Source of the DNA: UBA7957 sp965224675
GTDB lineage: Bacteria; Pseudomonadota; Gammaproteobacteria; Granulosicoccales; Granulosicoccaceae
Length of the DNA: 64,000 nucleotides
Reading direction: 5' to 3'
Assembly (NCBI GenBank): GCA_965224675.1
Contig: CBDDAA010000002.1
Coordinates: forward strand, 248,001 to 312,000
Part shown: in pieces, positions 44,876 through 53,203 of the stretch
Numbering within the stretch: position 1 is the first letter of the stretch
How the letters are laid out: each line of letters starts with the position of its first letter
The notes under the pieces: generated by a model
The model's database searches: none
Told to the model about the DNA's origin: nothing
The model's input: only the letters and a program-made list of their open reading frames with translations
Program-made: the position numbers and the translations under genes

Positions 44876-45316
44876 TCAGAATTTCCTCAATTCTCATTTA
44901 AATTAATAAAAACAACAGGCTGATATCCACAAGTTAGACAATCCATCTTATGGATTCATACAGTACAATAATGAATTTTGAAATTATGGGAAAATCTCGA
45001 TTCTCCCAGCAAATACCGAGGTCGGTGCTAAGGAATAATCTATTCAATAATTTCAACAAGAGGTTTGCGTAACCTCAGCACGGCGAATAATACTCTATGT
45101 TTATCAAAAAGCACACCGTAGTTGTGAACAGTTCACATTTATTTTGCACGTTATTAGTAATTATACCTAATAACAAACTACTCTCACTATTTTTTCCTGG
45201 CAATAGTACATTCTGTAAGATTTACTCACGGACTGCAGCATTATAAAAATTTAGTCAATAATAATTTAGCATACACTCATTAAAACGAATTGCGTCAGAC
45301 ATAGCTCTCTTAAAAA
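44876..45316. other. lon-hupB intergenic region with two inverted repeats
   Basis: The 441 bp contain no gene. It must hold the hupB promoter. The 15-bp palindrome TGTGAAC-A-GTTCACA lies at 45123-45137. A second inverted repeat, GTTATTAG-N9-CTAATAAC, is at 45150-45174. Either could be an operator or, for the second, the end of the lon transcript (no T-run). Function not known. Confidence 0.45.
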
Positions 45317-47773
45317 CTAATGATGTCGAACCGACTCATTTCCATCGTCTTTCGGATTCTCAACTGATTTTATAGTGTCAGGCTCTTTTTGATTATTCTC
45401 GGATGAACGTCCGGTTGGAGGTTTAATTAAAGCAATCTCAAGAACTTCATCAATCCAACGAACCGGCTTAATGCTCAATCCAGATAATATTTCATCAGAA
45501 ATCTCTTCAAGATCTTTCTCATTCTCATGAGGAATCAAAACCGTTTTAATCCCCCCTCTTTGTGCCGCCAGCAATTTTTCCTTCAACCCGCCGATAGGTA
45601 AAACCTCCCCCCGTAATGTTATTTCACCTGTCATAGCGACATCTGCTTTAACGGGAGTACCTGTTAGTGCAGATACCATTGCTGTACACATCCCAGTGCC
45701 TGCGCTCGGGCCATCTTTAGGAGTGGCACCTTCTGGCACATGGACATGGATATCCAGATTCTCATGAAATTCAGCATCGAGTCCCAAAATGTCAGAGCGA
45801 CTTCGCACTACCGTCATTGCAGCCTTTATCGATTCCTGCATTACATCTCCCAGCTGCCCTGTATAGCTTAATTTTCCTTTTCCAGGAACGACTGCTGTTT
45901 CAATAGTCAGTAATTCGCCGCCCACCTCAGTCCATGCAAGTCCGGTGACCTGGCCGACACTATCACCTTCCTCGATTTTTCCAAAACGAAATTTAATTAC
46001 GCCAAGATAATCTTTTATATTCTCAGCCTTAACTACAACTTTGGAGTTTTGCTTGCTCAATAAAATTTCAGTTACTACCTTACGGCATATTTTGGAAATC
46101 TCTCTTTCAAGATTACGCACACCTGCTTCACGAGTATAACTGCGTATTATAGAAAGTATCGCTTCATCGGTAATATCCAATTCATCTTCTTTAACTCCAT
46201 TGTCTTTCATCTTACGAGGGGTCAGATAACGTTTTGCAATATTTAGCTTTTCGTTTTCTGTATAACCAGGGATGCGAATAACTTCCATTCTATCCAGCAA
46301 TGGACTGGGAATATTCATGGAATTAGAAGTAGCAACAAACATAATGTCAGATAAATCAAACTCAACCTCAAGGTAATGATCAACAAATGTATGATTTTGC
46401 TCTGGATCTAATACTTCAAGAAGTGCAGATGATGGATCACCGCGAAAATCCATTGACATTTTATCAATCTCATCGAGCAGTATTAATGGATTGCGTTTAC
46501 CTATCTTAGATAGGTTTTGTATTATTTTGCCAGGCATGGAACCTATGTAAGTTCTGCGGTGCCCTCGAACCTCTGCTTCATCACGAACTCCTCCTAGTGC
46601 AATGCGACTAAAACTCCTACCTGTAGATCGCGCAATTGAACGCCCTAATGATGTCTTACCTACACCTGGAGGGCCTACAAGACACAAGATCGGCCCCTTG
46701 AGTTTCTTCACTCGGCGCTGTACTGCCAAATGCTCGATGATTCGCTCCTTCACTTTCTCCAAACCGTAATGATCCTCCTCAAGGACCCTTTCCGCTTCTG
46801 CTAAGTTGGACTTTAGTTTCGTTTTTGATTTCCACGGTAATCCGACAAGAGTGTCAATATAGTTTCTCACTACTGAAGCCTCTGCAGACATTGGAGACAT
46901 CATTTTTAGCTTACTCAATTCCGCACTCGCTTTCTTGTGAGCCTCCTTTGACAATCCAACCTTTTCTATCTTTTCGCTGAGTTCTTCTATCTCGTTAGGT
47001 GCATCCTCCATATCACCGAGTTCTTTCTGGATGGCTTTCATCTGCTCATTCAGGTAGTACTCTCGCTGACTTTTTTCCATCTGCTGTTTAACTCGACCTC
47101 GAATACGTTTCTCTACCTGCAACAAATCAAGCTCGGAATCCATAAGACGCATCAAATGCTCAAGGCGACTACCTGTATCGATAATTTCAAGGATTTCCTG
47201 CTTTTCTTCCACCTTGAGGGATAAGTGTGCCGCGATAGTATCTGCTAACCTTGATGGTTCTTCTATGCCCGATAGGGAGGTTAGAACCTCGGAGGGCAGC
47301 TTTTTATTAAGTTTCACATATTGATTGAACAAATTGGTTACTGAGCGCGCCAGAACAGCGGTCTCTTTTTCACTTACCTTATTATCTTCTTCGAGCAAAT
47401 CAATCGCTGCAGAGAAATAATCACCTCCGTGCTCTTCAAAAAACTCCGTAATTACTACACGTTGACTTCCTTCAACAAGAACCTTAATTGTTCCATCTGG
47501 TAATTTTAACAACTGTAAAATTGTAGCTAACGTACCTATCCTATGAATATCATTTTTCCCAGGATCATCCACCTCTGCACTATTTTGAGCCGCCAGAACT
47601 ATTTGCTTTTTTCCTTCCATTGCGACATCTAAAGCTTTAATTGATTTGTCTCGACCAACAAACAATGGAATAACCATATAGGGGTAAACCACTACATCGC
47701 GTAGCGGCAATACCGGCAGACGGTCTTGTAAAATCACTTCTTTTTGACTAACGTCAGAATCTGGTTCTGCCAC
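45317..47773 (-). CDS. lon: ATP-dependent protease Lon
   Basis: Lon is the AAA+ serine protease that degrades misfolded and regulatory proteins. The 818 residues include the N-terminal substrate domain (LPVLPLRDVVVYPYMVIPLFVGR), an AAA+ module with Walker A GPPGVGKTSLG near 360 and LLDEIDKM, and the C-terminal protease domain with catalytic Ser in PKDGPSAGTGM near 680 and Lys in GGLKEKLLAA near 722. Start is GTG at 47773 behind GAGGTG. A sigma-32-like promoter lies 50-80 bp upstream. Order clpP-clpX-lon-hupB is conserved. Confidence 0.98.
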   Translation of the reverse strand: MAEPDSDVSQKEVILQDRLPVLPLRDVVVYPYMVIPLFVGRDKSIKALDVAMEGKKQIVLAAQNSAEVDDPGKNDIHRIGTLATILQLLKLPDGTIKVLVEGSQRVVITEFFEEHGGDYFSAAIDLLEEDNKVSEKETAVLARSVTNLFNQYVKLNKKLPSEVLTSLSGIEEPSRLADTIAAHLSLKVEEKQEILEIIDTGSRLEHLMRLMDSELDLLQVEKRIRGRVKQQMEKSQREYYLNEQMKAIQKELGDMEDAPNEIEELSEKIEKVGLSKEAHKKASAELSKLKMMSPMSAEASVVRNYIDTLVGLPWKSKTKLKSNLAEAERVLEEDHYGLEKVKERIIEHLAVQRRVKKLKGPILCLVGPPGVGKTSLGRSIARSTGRSFSRIALGGVRDEAEVRGHRRTYIGSMPGKIIQNLSKIGKRNPLILLDEIDKMSMDFRGDPSSALLEVLDPEQNHTFVDHYLEVEFDLSDIMFVATSNSMNIPSPLLDRMEVIRIPGYTENEKLNIAKRYLTPRKMKDNGVKEDELDITDEAILSIIRSYTREAGVRNLEREISKICRKVVTEILLSKQNSKVVVKAENIKDYLGVIKFRFGKIEEGDSVGQVTGLAWTEVGGELLTIETAVVPGKGKLSYTGQLGDVMQESIKAAMTVVRSRSDILGLDAEFHENLDIHVHVPEGATPKDGPSAGTGMCTAMVSALTGTPVKADVAMTGEITLRGEVLPIGGLKEKLLAAQRGGIKTVLIPHENEKDLEEISDEILSGLSIKPVRWIDEVLEIALIKPPTGRSSENNQKEPDTIKSVENPKDDGNESVRHH

Positions 47774-47826
47774 GAATTGACACCTCGAAATGTTAATTAG
47801 TAGCCAATGTATGGCCTATTAGATTA

Positions 47827-47857
47827 ATAATGGCGGTCTTGACAGGAAAATCAAGGC
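47827..47857 (-). promoter_or_regulatory. Candidate sigma-32 promoter of lon
   Basis: On the minus strand, CTTGATT and CGCCATTAT are separated by 13 bp, close to the heat-shock consensus (CTTGAAA, CCCCATNT). The -35 overlaps the descending arm and tail of the clpX terminator. Lon is a classic sigma-32 target, which supports the call. Confidence 0.5.
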
Positions 47858-47879
47858 CCGAAAAGTGTTTATCGGGCCT
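47847..47879 (-). terminator. Rho-independent terminator of clpX
   Basis: On the minus strand, AGGCCCGA and TCGGGCCT pair around a 10-nt loop, followed by TGATTTTCC. It lies 60 bp after the clpX stop. Confidence 0.75.
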
Positions 47880-47937
47880 AAAGTATGAAGGGAAGGATAT
47901 CTAGCAGTTGTAGGAAGAACAGGAAAAACGGTAAATA

Positions 47938-49236
47938 TCAGTCATCTGAAGCTACTCGTTTGTACTTTTCACTCTCAATTATTTGCTCGCTCCCGTCCAA
48001 TAACAAAAATGGCTTTGATTCTCCTCGTACCACGGAAGCATCAACTACAACTTTCTTCACGCTGTTCATACCTGGTAATTCATACATTGTTTCAAGTAGA
48101 ACGTTTTCAAGTATTGTTCGCAGCCCACGTGCACCCGTTTTCCGTTCGCTGGCTTTCCTGGCAACTTCATAGAGAGCTTCCTGACGGAACTCGATATCGA
48201 CATCATCCATAGACAATAGTTTTTTATATTGCTTGGTAATGGCATTTTTAGGTTCAGTAAGTATACGCACTAAGGCTTCCTCATCAAGCTCCCTCAGAGT
48301 TGCAATCACTGGTAATCGACCAACAAATTCCGGTATTAAACCAAATTGAATGAGATCCTCAGCTTCAATGTTTTTTAACAATTCTCCAAAACTTCGTGAA
48401 TCATCTTTTGATCGCACTTCTGCCGCAAAACCAATACCACCTTTTTCAGACCTATCTCGTATGATTTTATCCAGTCCTGCGAATGCACCGCCAACAATAA
48501 ATAAAATGTTCGAGGTATCAACCTGCAAAAATTCCTGCTGAGGATGCTTTCGTCCACCCTGCGGGGGTACAGACGCAACAGTGCCCTCAATTAGCTTAAG
48601 TAACGCTTGTTGCACACCTTCTCCTGACACATCCCGAGTTATAGATGGGTTATCGGATTTACGGGAGATTTTATCGATTTCGTCTATGTAGACAATTCCA
48701 TTTTGCGCCTTATCAACATCATAATCACATTTTTGCAGGAGTTTTTGGATAATATTTTCTACATCCTCACCTACATAACCTGCCTCAGTCAACGTAGTAG
48801 CATCTGCAATTGTAAAGGGTACATTAAGTAGTCTGGCAAGCGTTTCAGCCAGCAGAGTCTTACCGGAACCAGTTGGACCTATGAGTAAAATATTACTTTT
48901 TGCCAGCTCAACATCATCTTTTCCAGCTTTATATTCGAGTCGTTTATAATGATTATAAACTGCAACAGATAGAACTTTTTTAGCGGCTTCTTGACCAATT
49001 ACATACTCGTCAAGAATTTCTTTAATTTCATGAGGCTTGGGAAGGTCGCTGCCAGAGGTAGTTGCCTGCTCCTGCATCTCTTCCGTGATAATATCATTGC
49101 ACAGATCAACACACTCATCACATATAAATACCGATGGTCCTGCGATTAGCTTACGTACTTCGTGCTGACTCTTACCGCAAAATGAACAATATAGTAGTTT
49201 CCCATCTTCATGCGATTTGTCTTCTCGGTCACTCAT
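47938..49236 (-). CDS. clpX: ATP-dependent Clp protease unfoldase ClpX
   Basis: ClpX is the AAA+ unfoldase that delivers substrates to ClpP. The 432 residues have the N-terminal zinc-binding domain (LYCSFCGKSQHEVRKLIAGPSVFICDECV, four Cys), Walker A GPTGSGKTLLAETLA near 120, Walker B VYIDEIDKI, the RKSDNPSITRDVSGEGVQQALLKLIEGT block and the ClpP-contact IGF-type loop (QFGLIPEFVGRLPV region). It is 141 bp downstream of clpP on the same strand. Ends in a good terminator. Confidence 0.98.
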   Translation of the reverse strand: MSDREDKSHEDGKLLYCSFCGKSQHEVRKLIAGPSVFICDECVDLCNDIITEEMQEQATTSGSDLPKPHEIKEILDEYVIGQEAAKKVLSVAVYNHYKRLEYKAGKDDVELAKSNILLIGPTGSGKTLLAETLARLLNVPFTIADATTLTEAGYVGEDVENIIQKLLQKCDYDVDKAQNGIVYIDEIDKISRKSDNPSITRDVSGEGVQQALLKLIEGTVASVPPQGGRKHPQQEFLQVDTSNILFIVGGAFAGLDKIIRDRSEKGGIGFAAEVRSKDDSRSFGELLKNIEAEDLIQFGLIPEFVGRLPVIATLRELDEEALVRILTEPKNAITKQYKKLLSMDDVDIEFRQEALYEVARKASERKTGARGLRTILENVLLETMYELPGMNSVKKVVVDASVVRGESKPFLLLDGSEQIIESEKYKRVASDD

Positions 49237-49377
49237 GTAAAAAACCTCTTTTTAGCCTAAAGCCAACCTTGCCGTTTTTCTCATCAACTTTCAAGCGCCT
49301 ATTGAATAAACTCCAGCAATGCAAAAACCCGTCACAGAATAGATAAGAACACCATCACGAAAACACCACAGCAATTA

Positions 49378-50040
49378 TTATTCAGAGTCTTCAACCCGTG
49401 ACTCCAATTCACCAGATCTTGTCTCTACAATACGATCAACAAGGCCATAGGCAACAGCTTCATCAGCATTCATGAAATTATCGCGTTCAGTATCCAGCGC
49501 AACTTTTTCAATAGGCTGTCCTGAATGTTTGGACATAATGTTATTTAGTCTATCTCGAATAGCCAGAATTTCGCGAGCATGTATATCAAAATCACTTGCC
49601 TGTCCTTGGAATCCTCCAAGCGGCTGATGAATCATTACTCGTGAGTTAGGCAATAAATAACGTTTACTGGCGGCACCTCCAGTTAGTAACAATGCTCCCA
49701 TACTGGCTGCCTGCCCAATACATAAAGTACTTACGTCACATTTGATAAATTGCATTGTATCGTATATTGACATTCCGGCAGTAACAGATCCACCGGGAGA
49801 GTTGATATATAGTGATATATCCTTATCTGGGTTTTCCGATTCCAAAAAAAGAAGCTGTGCAACAATCAGATTGGCCATATGATCTTCAACCTGGCCGACC
49901 AGAAAAATAACTCTTTCTTTTAACAAACGCGAATATATATCGTAAGCGCGTTCTCCACGAGGAGATTGTTCCACAACCATGGGTACCAACCCCGATGCCA
50001 TAGGCGCGAGTGCTGTCGGTTTTTCTATTCCAAAGTTCAT
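49378..50040 (-). CDS. clpP: ATP-dependent Clp protease proteolytic subunit ClpP
   Basis: ClpP is the tetradecameric serine protease of ClpXP. The 220 residues start with a short propeptide ending near MASGLVPMVVEQSPRGERAYD. Catalytic Ser is in GQAASMGALLL, His in MIHQPLGGFQGQASD, and Asp near LDTERDNFM. Start ATG is behind AGGAG. It lies between tig and clpX, the standard arrangement. Confidence 0.98.
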   Translation of the reverse strand: MNFGIEKPTALAPMASGLVPMVVEQSPRGERAYDIYSRLLKERVIFLVGQVEDHMANLIVAQLLFLESENPDKDISLYINSPGGSVTAGMSIYDTMQFIKCDVSTLCIGQAASMGALLLTGGAASKRYLLPNSRVMIHQPLGGFQGQASDFDIHAREILAIRDRLNNIMSKHSGQPIEKVALDTERDNFMNADEAVAYGLVDRIVETRSGELESRVEDSE

Positions 50041-50319
50041 GTATTGTTTTCTCCTAGCACTAATAGTGTCAACTTTCGATTATGATAACTTTCGTACTTT
50101 TCAGCTGTTTTAGAATCTGACTGAGGTGAGTTAGTGTAGTGTATTTGTGCGGTCCCACACTAGCTTCCTTAAATCGCCGTTACGGGTCCAATCCGGTCAG
50201 TAATTCTGCGCGATAAATTATATTATCATGCCAAATATAAGGCTGTAGTCTGCATATTCTAGTTAATCTTTGCTGATCCGCCACTCCGCCCCGATATTAG
50301 ACACTTGGTTAATATTTGA

Positions 50320-51624
50320 TCATATAGCGGATCGCGCTTTATCCATAACCTCCTTGAAGGTTTTGTTAACGTTATTTACCTTTGCCTGCGAAAGAACCCA
50401 ATCACACACTTCCTGTTCAAGCACCAACCCTTCGATATTTTGCATAAGCTCACGATTACCATAATAATAGTCGATAACTTGCTCGGGCTTCTGATATGTT
50501 GAGGCCACACTTTCAACTTGTTCTCTAACTTTTTCGGCGTTTGCTATAATTTCATTCTTTTTAACAATTTCCGCAATAATCAATCCAAGTTTTACTCTTC
50601 GCTCAGCATTCTCTGTGAACATGCCATCGTCCAGCTTACCTACTTCAGCGCCTTGGGGGATTTGTTCCTCAAACTGACGCTTCAAACGCTCGACTTCGTC
50701 ACCAACAAGCGCCTTAGGTAACTCTAATGTATTAATCGAGAGCAAGCCATCCATAACTTTATTTCTCAAATCATTTTCAAGAGCTTGGGCCAGCTCTCGT
50801 TGCATATTTTTTTGCACATCGGCACGTAGCGTTTCAATTGATCCGTCTTTAATACCAAAATCTTTAGCAAATTGTTCATCAAGCGCCGGTAAATTTGATT
50901 CTTTTACTGAATGGACATTAATATCAAACTCTGCTTCCTTTCCAGCTAATTCTTCTGCTTTATAATCATCAGGAAAAGTGACTTTAATAGTCCTCTTGTC
51001 CCCTGTTTCCAAGCCGACTAACTGAGATTCGAAGCCGTCGATCATTGACCCTGACCCCAGCACCAACGGTGCTTTTTCTGCTTTACCTCCCGCAAATTCT
51101 TCGCCTTCAATGCGGCCAATAAAATCAATTGTTAATTGATCGCCATCTATCGACACCCGTTCGACATCACTCCACTGAACCCGTTGATTACGTAATGTGT
51201 CCAGCATGTCATCGACATCTGAAGTATTAACTTCAACAATGGATCTCTCAATTTCGAGGCTTTCCACACTTGCCGCCTCAAACTCCGGATATATTTCAAA
51301 AATAGCTTTGAATACAAATTGATTTTCTGCGTCATTTTCAACAGGATCAATCCGAGGATGCCCGGCCGGGCGTAAGTTTTCCTGCTTAACCGCCTCATAG
51401 AAACTACTATTGATTAATTCTCCAAGAACCTCTCCACGAACCTGACCAGAGTACCGCTTCTTGATCACCGTCATTGGTACCTTTCCAGGACGGAAACCGT
51501 TAATTTTAGATGTTTTTCTAAGCGAATTAAGTCGTTCATCCACTTTGCTGTCTATTTGTTCTATGGGAAGTTGTACGGTAAGTTTGCGCTCCAACCCCTG
51601 AGTCGTTTCTACAGTTACTTGCAT
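50320..51624 (-). CDS. tig: Trigger factor
   Basis: This ribosome-bound chaperone and prolyl isomerase meets nascent chains at the exit tunnel. The 434 residues have the N-terminal ribosome-binding domain with the GFRPGKVP signature, a central FKBP-like PPIase domain (GDQLTIDFIGRIEGEEFAGGKAE...GSGSMIDGFESQLVG) and a helical C-terminal chaperone region. Start ATG follows an AGGTGAAAC site. Four tRNA genes lie upstream on the same strand. The tig-clpP gap of 279 bp contains a lone TAGTGTAGTG repeat tip. Confidence 0.97.
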   Translation of the reverse strand: MQVTVETTQGLERKLTVQLPIEQIDSKVDERLNSLRKTSKINGFRPGKVPMTVIKKRYSGQVRGEVLGELINSSFYEAVKQENLRPAGHPRIDPVENDAENQFVFKAIFEIYPEFEAASVESLEIERSIVEVNTSDVDDMLDTLRNQRVQWSDVERVSIDGDQLTIDFIGRIEGEEFAGGKAEKAPLVLGSGSMIDGFESQLVGLETGDKRTIKVTFPDDYKAEELAGKEAEFDINVHSVKESNLPALDEQFAKDFGIKDGSIETLRADVQKNMQRELAQALENDLRNKVMDGLLSINTLELPKALVGDEVERLKRQFEEQIPQGAEVGKLDDGMFTENAERRVKLGLIIAEIVKKNEIIANAEKVREQVESVASTYQKPEQVIDYYYGNRELMQNIEGLVLEQEVCDWVLSQAKVNNVNKTFKEVMDKARSAI

Positions 51625-51876
51625 GTTTCACCTCAAAATCCGCAAGCTCAATGTACTTCGCAAGCAGATGCAAATTGTAGTTTGCTATGTAAGCATTAAA
51701 ATCTGGATCAGAACCTTCATCGAAATGAATGACACATACTCTTGATCCTACCTGGGCCGAAAAACCCGTCTAACCTATACAACAAGCCAAAATATTATAA
51801 ATTCCCTATAAAAACAATATATTACACTATTAAATTGATATTTAGCTTATTAATTCAGGTTAGATATAAATCTGGA

Positions 51877-51961
<85 letters not shown>

Positions 51962-52147
51962 ATAACTCTGTAGGCTTTAATTATACCGTAAACGGCGGTG
52001 TATTTTTATCTTCCGCCACTCAGGAAGTGATAGGATTTCAACAAAATCTCCTAATCCTTAACACAGATCTTAGTTGCATTTTAGGTACCTAATCCATATT
52101 TACTGTGTGACGAAGCACGCCCAAGATGTATGGCACCTAGTCAAAAA

Positions 52148-52224
52148 TGGGGTGGACGATGGGAGTTGAACCCACGACCACAGGAGTCACAATCCTGCGC
52201 TCTACCAACTGAGCTACGCCCACC
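52148..52224 (-). tRNA. tRNA-His (GTG)
   Basis: 77 nt on the minus strand. The extra 5' G (G-1) faces C73, followed by encoded CCA, which is diagnostic of tRNA-His. The anticodon is GTG within TTGTGAC. Confidence 0.97.
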
Positions 52225-52340
52225 ATTGTTAAAACTGTAAAATGTAGCAATATAATCGAAATTCAATAGGGACTTGAATCTATATATAGAACTTTCAAAC
52301 CCCCCATTCGGCGGCCTAATTAATCCATATTGATAAAAAA

Positions 52341-52417
52341 TGGCACGCCCGGCAGGATTCGAACCTGCTACCCTCGGCTTAGAAGGCCGATGCTCTATCC
52401 AAATGAGCTACGGGCGC
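52341..52417 (-). tRNA. tRNA-Arg (TCT)
   Basis: 77 nt on the minus strand. Acceptor GCGCCCG pairs with CGGGCGT, followed by G-CCA. The anticodon is TCT within TTCTAAG. Confidence 0.97.
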
Positions 52418-52469
52418 ATTCGATATTTCTATTATTTCGCCGTAAGCCCTCCTCATGCACCAAGGTTAA

Positions 52470-52546
52470 TGGTCGGGGCAGCAGGATTCGAACCTGCGAC
52501 CCTCTGCTCCCAAAGCAGATGCGCTACCAAGCTGCGCTATGCCCCG
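52470..52546 (-). tRNA. tRNA-Pro (TGG)
   Basis: 77 nt on the minus strand. Acceptor CGGGGCA pairs with TGCCCCG, with encoded A-CCA. The anticodon is TGG within TTTGGGA. First of the Pro-Arg-His-Leu cluster; frames drawn across these tRNAs are not genes. Confidence 0.97.
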
Positions 52547-52639
52547 AAAAAAACTTAGCATGAATCCGCAAAAGCCACATATTCATAACATTCGCAGGGG
52601 CGCGAGTCTACGCAAACTTAGTGGCTGCGTCAATCTCAA

Positions 52640-52834
52640 TTAGTCTTTTTCTTCTATCCAAGCCAACTGTATAGCTTCAAGGATTTTTTCATTCGAGCGA
52701 CTTGGATCATCATCAAACTCTTCGAGCGCGCAGACCCACTTATGCAAGTCAGTAAAGCGAATATAACGTGGATCAACATCTGGATGATTGTCATATAAAT
52801 CAATTGCAATCTCAAATACATCACTCCATTTCAT
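52640..52834 (-). CDS. iscX: Fe-S assembly accessory protein IscX
   Basis: This 64-residue acidic protein binds IscS and iron and modulates ISC cluster assembly together with frataxin. The whole chain matches IscX: MKWSDVFEIAIDLYDNHPDVDP, the YIRFTDLHKWV segment and the DDPSRSNEKILEAIQLAWIEE C-terminus. It ends the isc locus, 11 bp after fdx, so it is co-transcribed. Confidence 0.96.
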   Translation of the reverse strand: MKWSDVFEIAIDLYDNHPDVDPRYIRFTDLHKWVCALEEFDDDPSRSNEKILEAIQLAWIEEKD

Positions 52835-52845
52835 GCGACATTCCC

Positions 52846-53184
52846 CTAGTGGCTTTCTGAAACCATATTTATGGTATATTTAGGGATCTCTATCACTAAA
52901 TCTGCTTCTCCGACAATCGCTTGACAACTAAGTCTTGAATCTGGATCCAAACCCCACGCCCTATCCAGATAATCTTCTTCTTGCTCAGTTGCTTCTTCCA
53001 GCGCATCCAACCCTTCTCGTACATACACATGACAGGTTGTGCATGCACATGATTTCTCACATGCATGCTCTATGTCTATATCATGAGCAAGCAACGCATC
53101 GCAGATCGAAATTCCCTCATCGACTTCAATTGCCTCCCCATCCGGACAAATATCTTCATGAGGTAAAATCACAATTTGTGGCAT
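52846..53184 (-). CDS. fdx: ISC-system [2Fe-2S] ferredoxin
   Basis: This adrenodoxin-type ferredoxin donates electrons to IscS/IscU-based cluster assembly. The 112 residues have the ligand set CEKSCACTTC plus a late Cys in LSCQAIVGEADLVIEIP. The VDEGISICDALLAHDIDIEHACE stretch is typical of the ISC form. It lies 19 bp after hscA. Confidence 0.97.
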   Translation of the reverse strand: MPQIVILPHEDICPDGEAIEVDEGISICDALLAHDIDIEHACEKSCACTTCHVYVREGLDALEEATEQEEDYLDRAWGLDPDSRLSCQAIVGEADLVIEIPKYTINMVSESH

Positions 53185-53203
53185 AGGTTATCCCGTCATA
53201 AAC

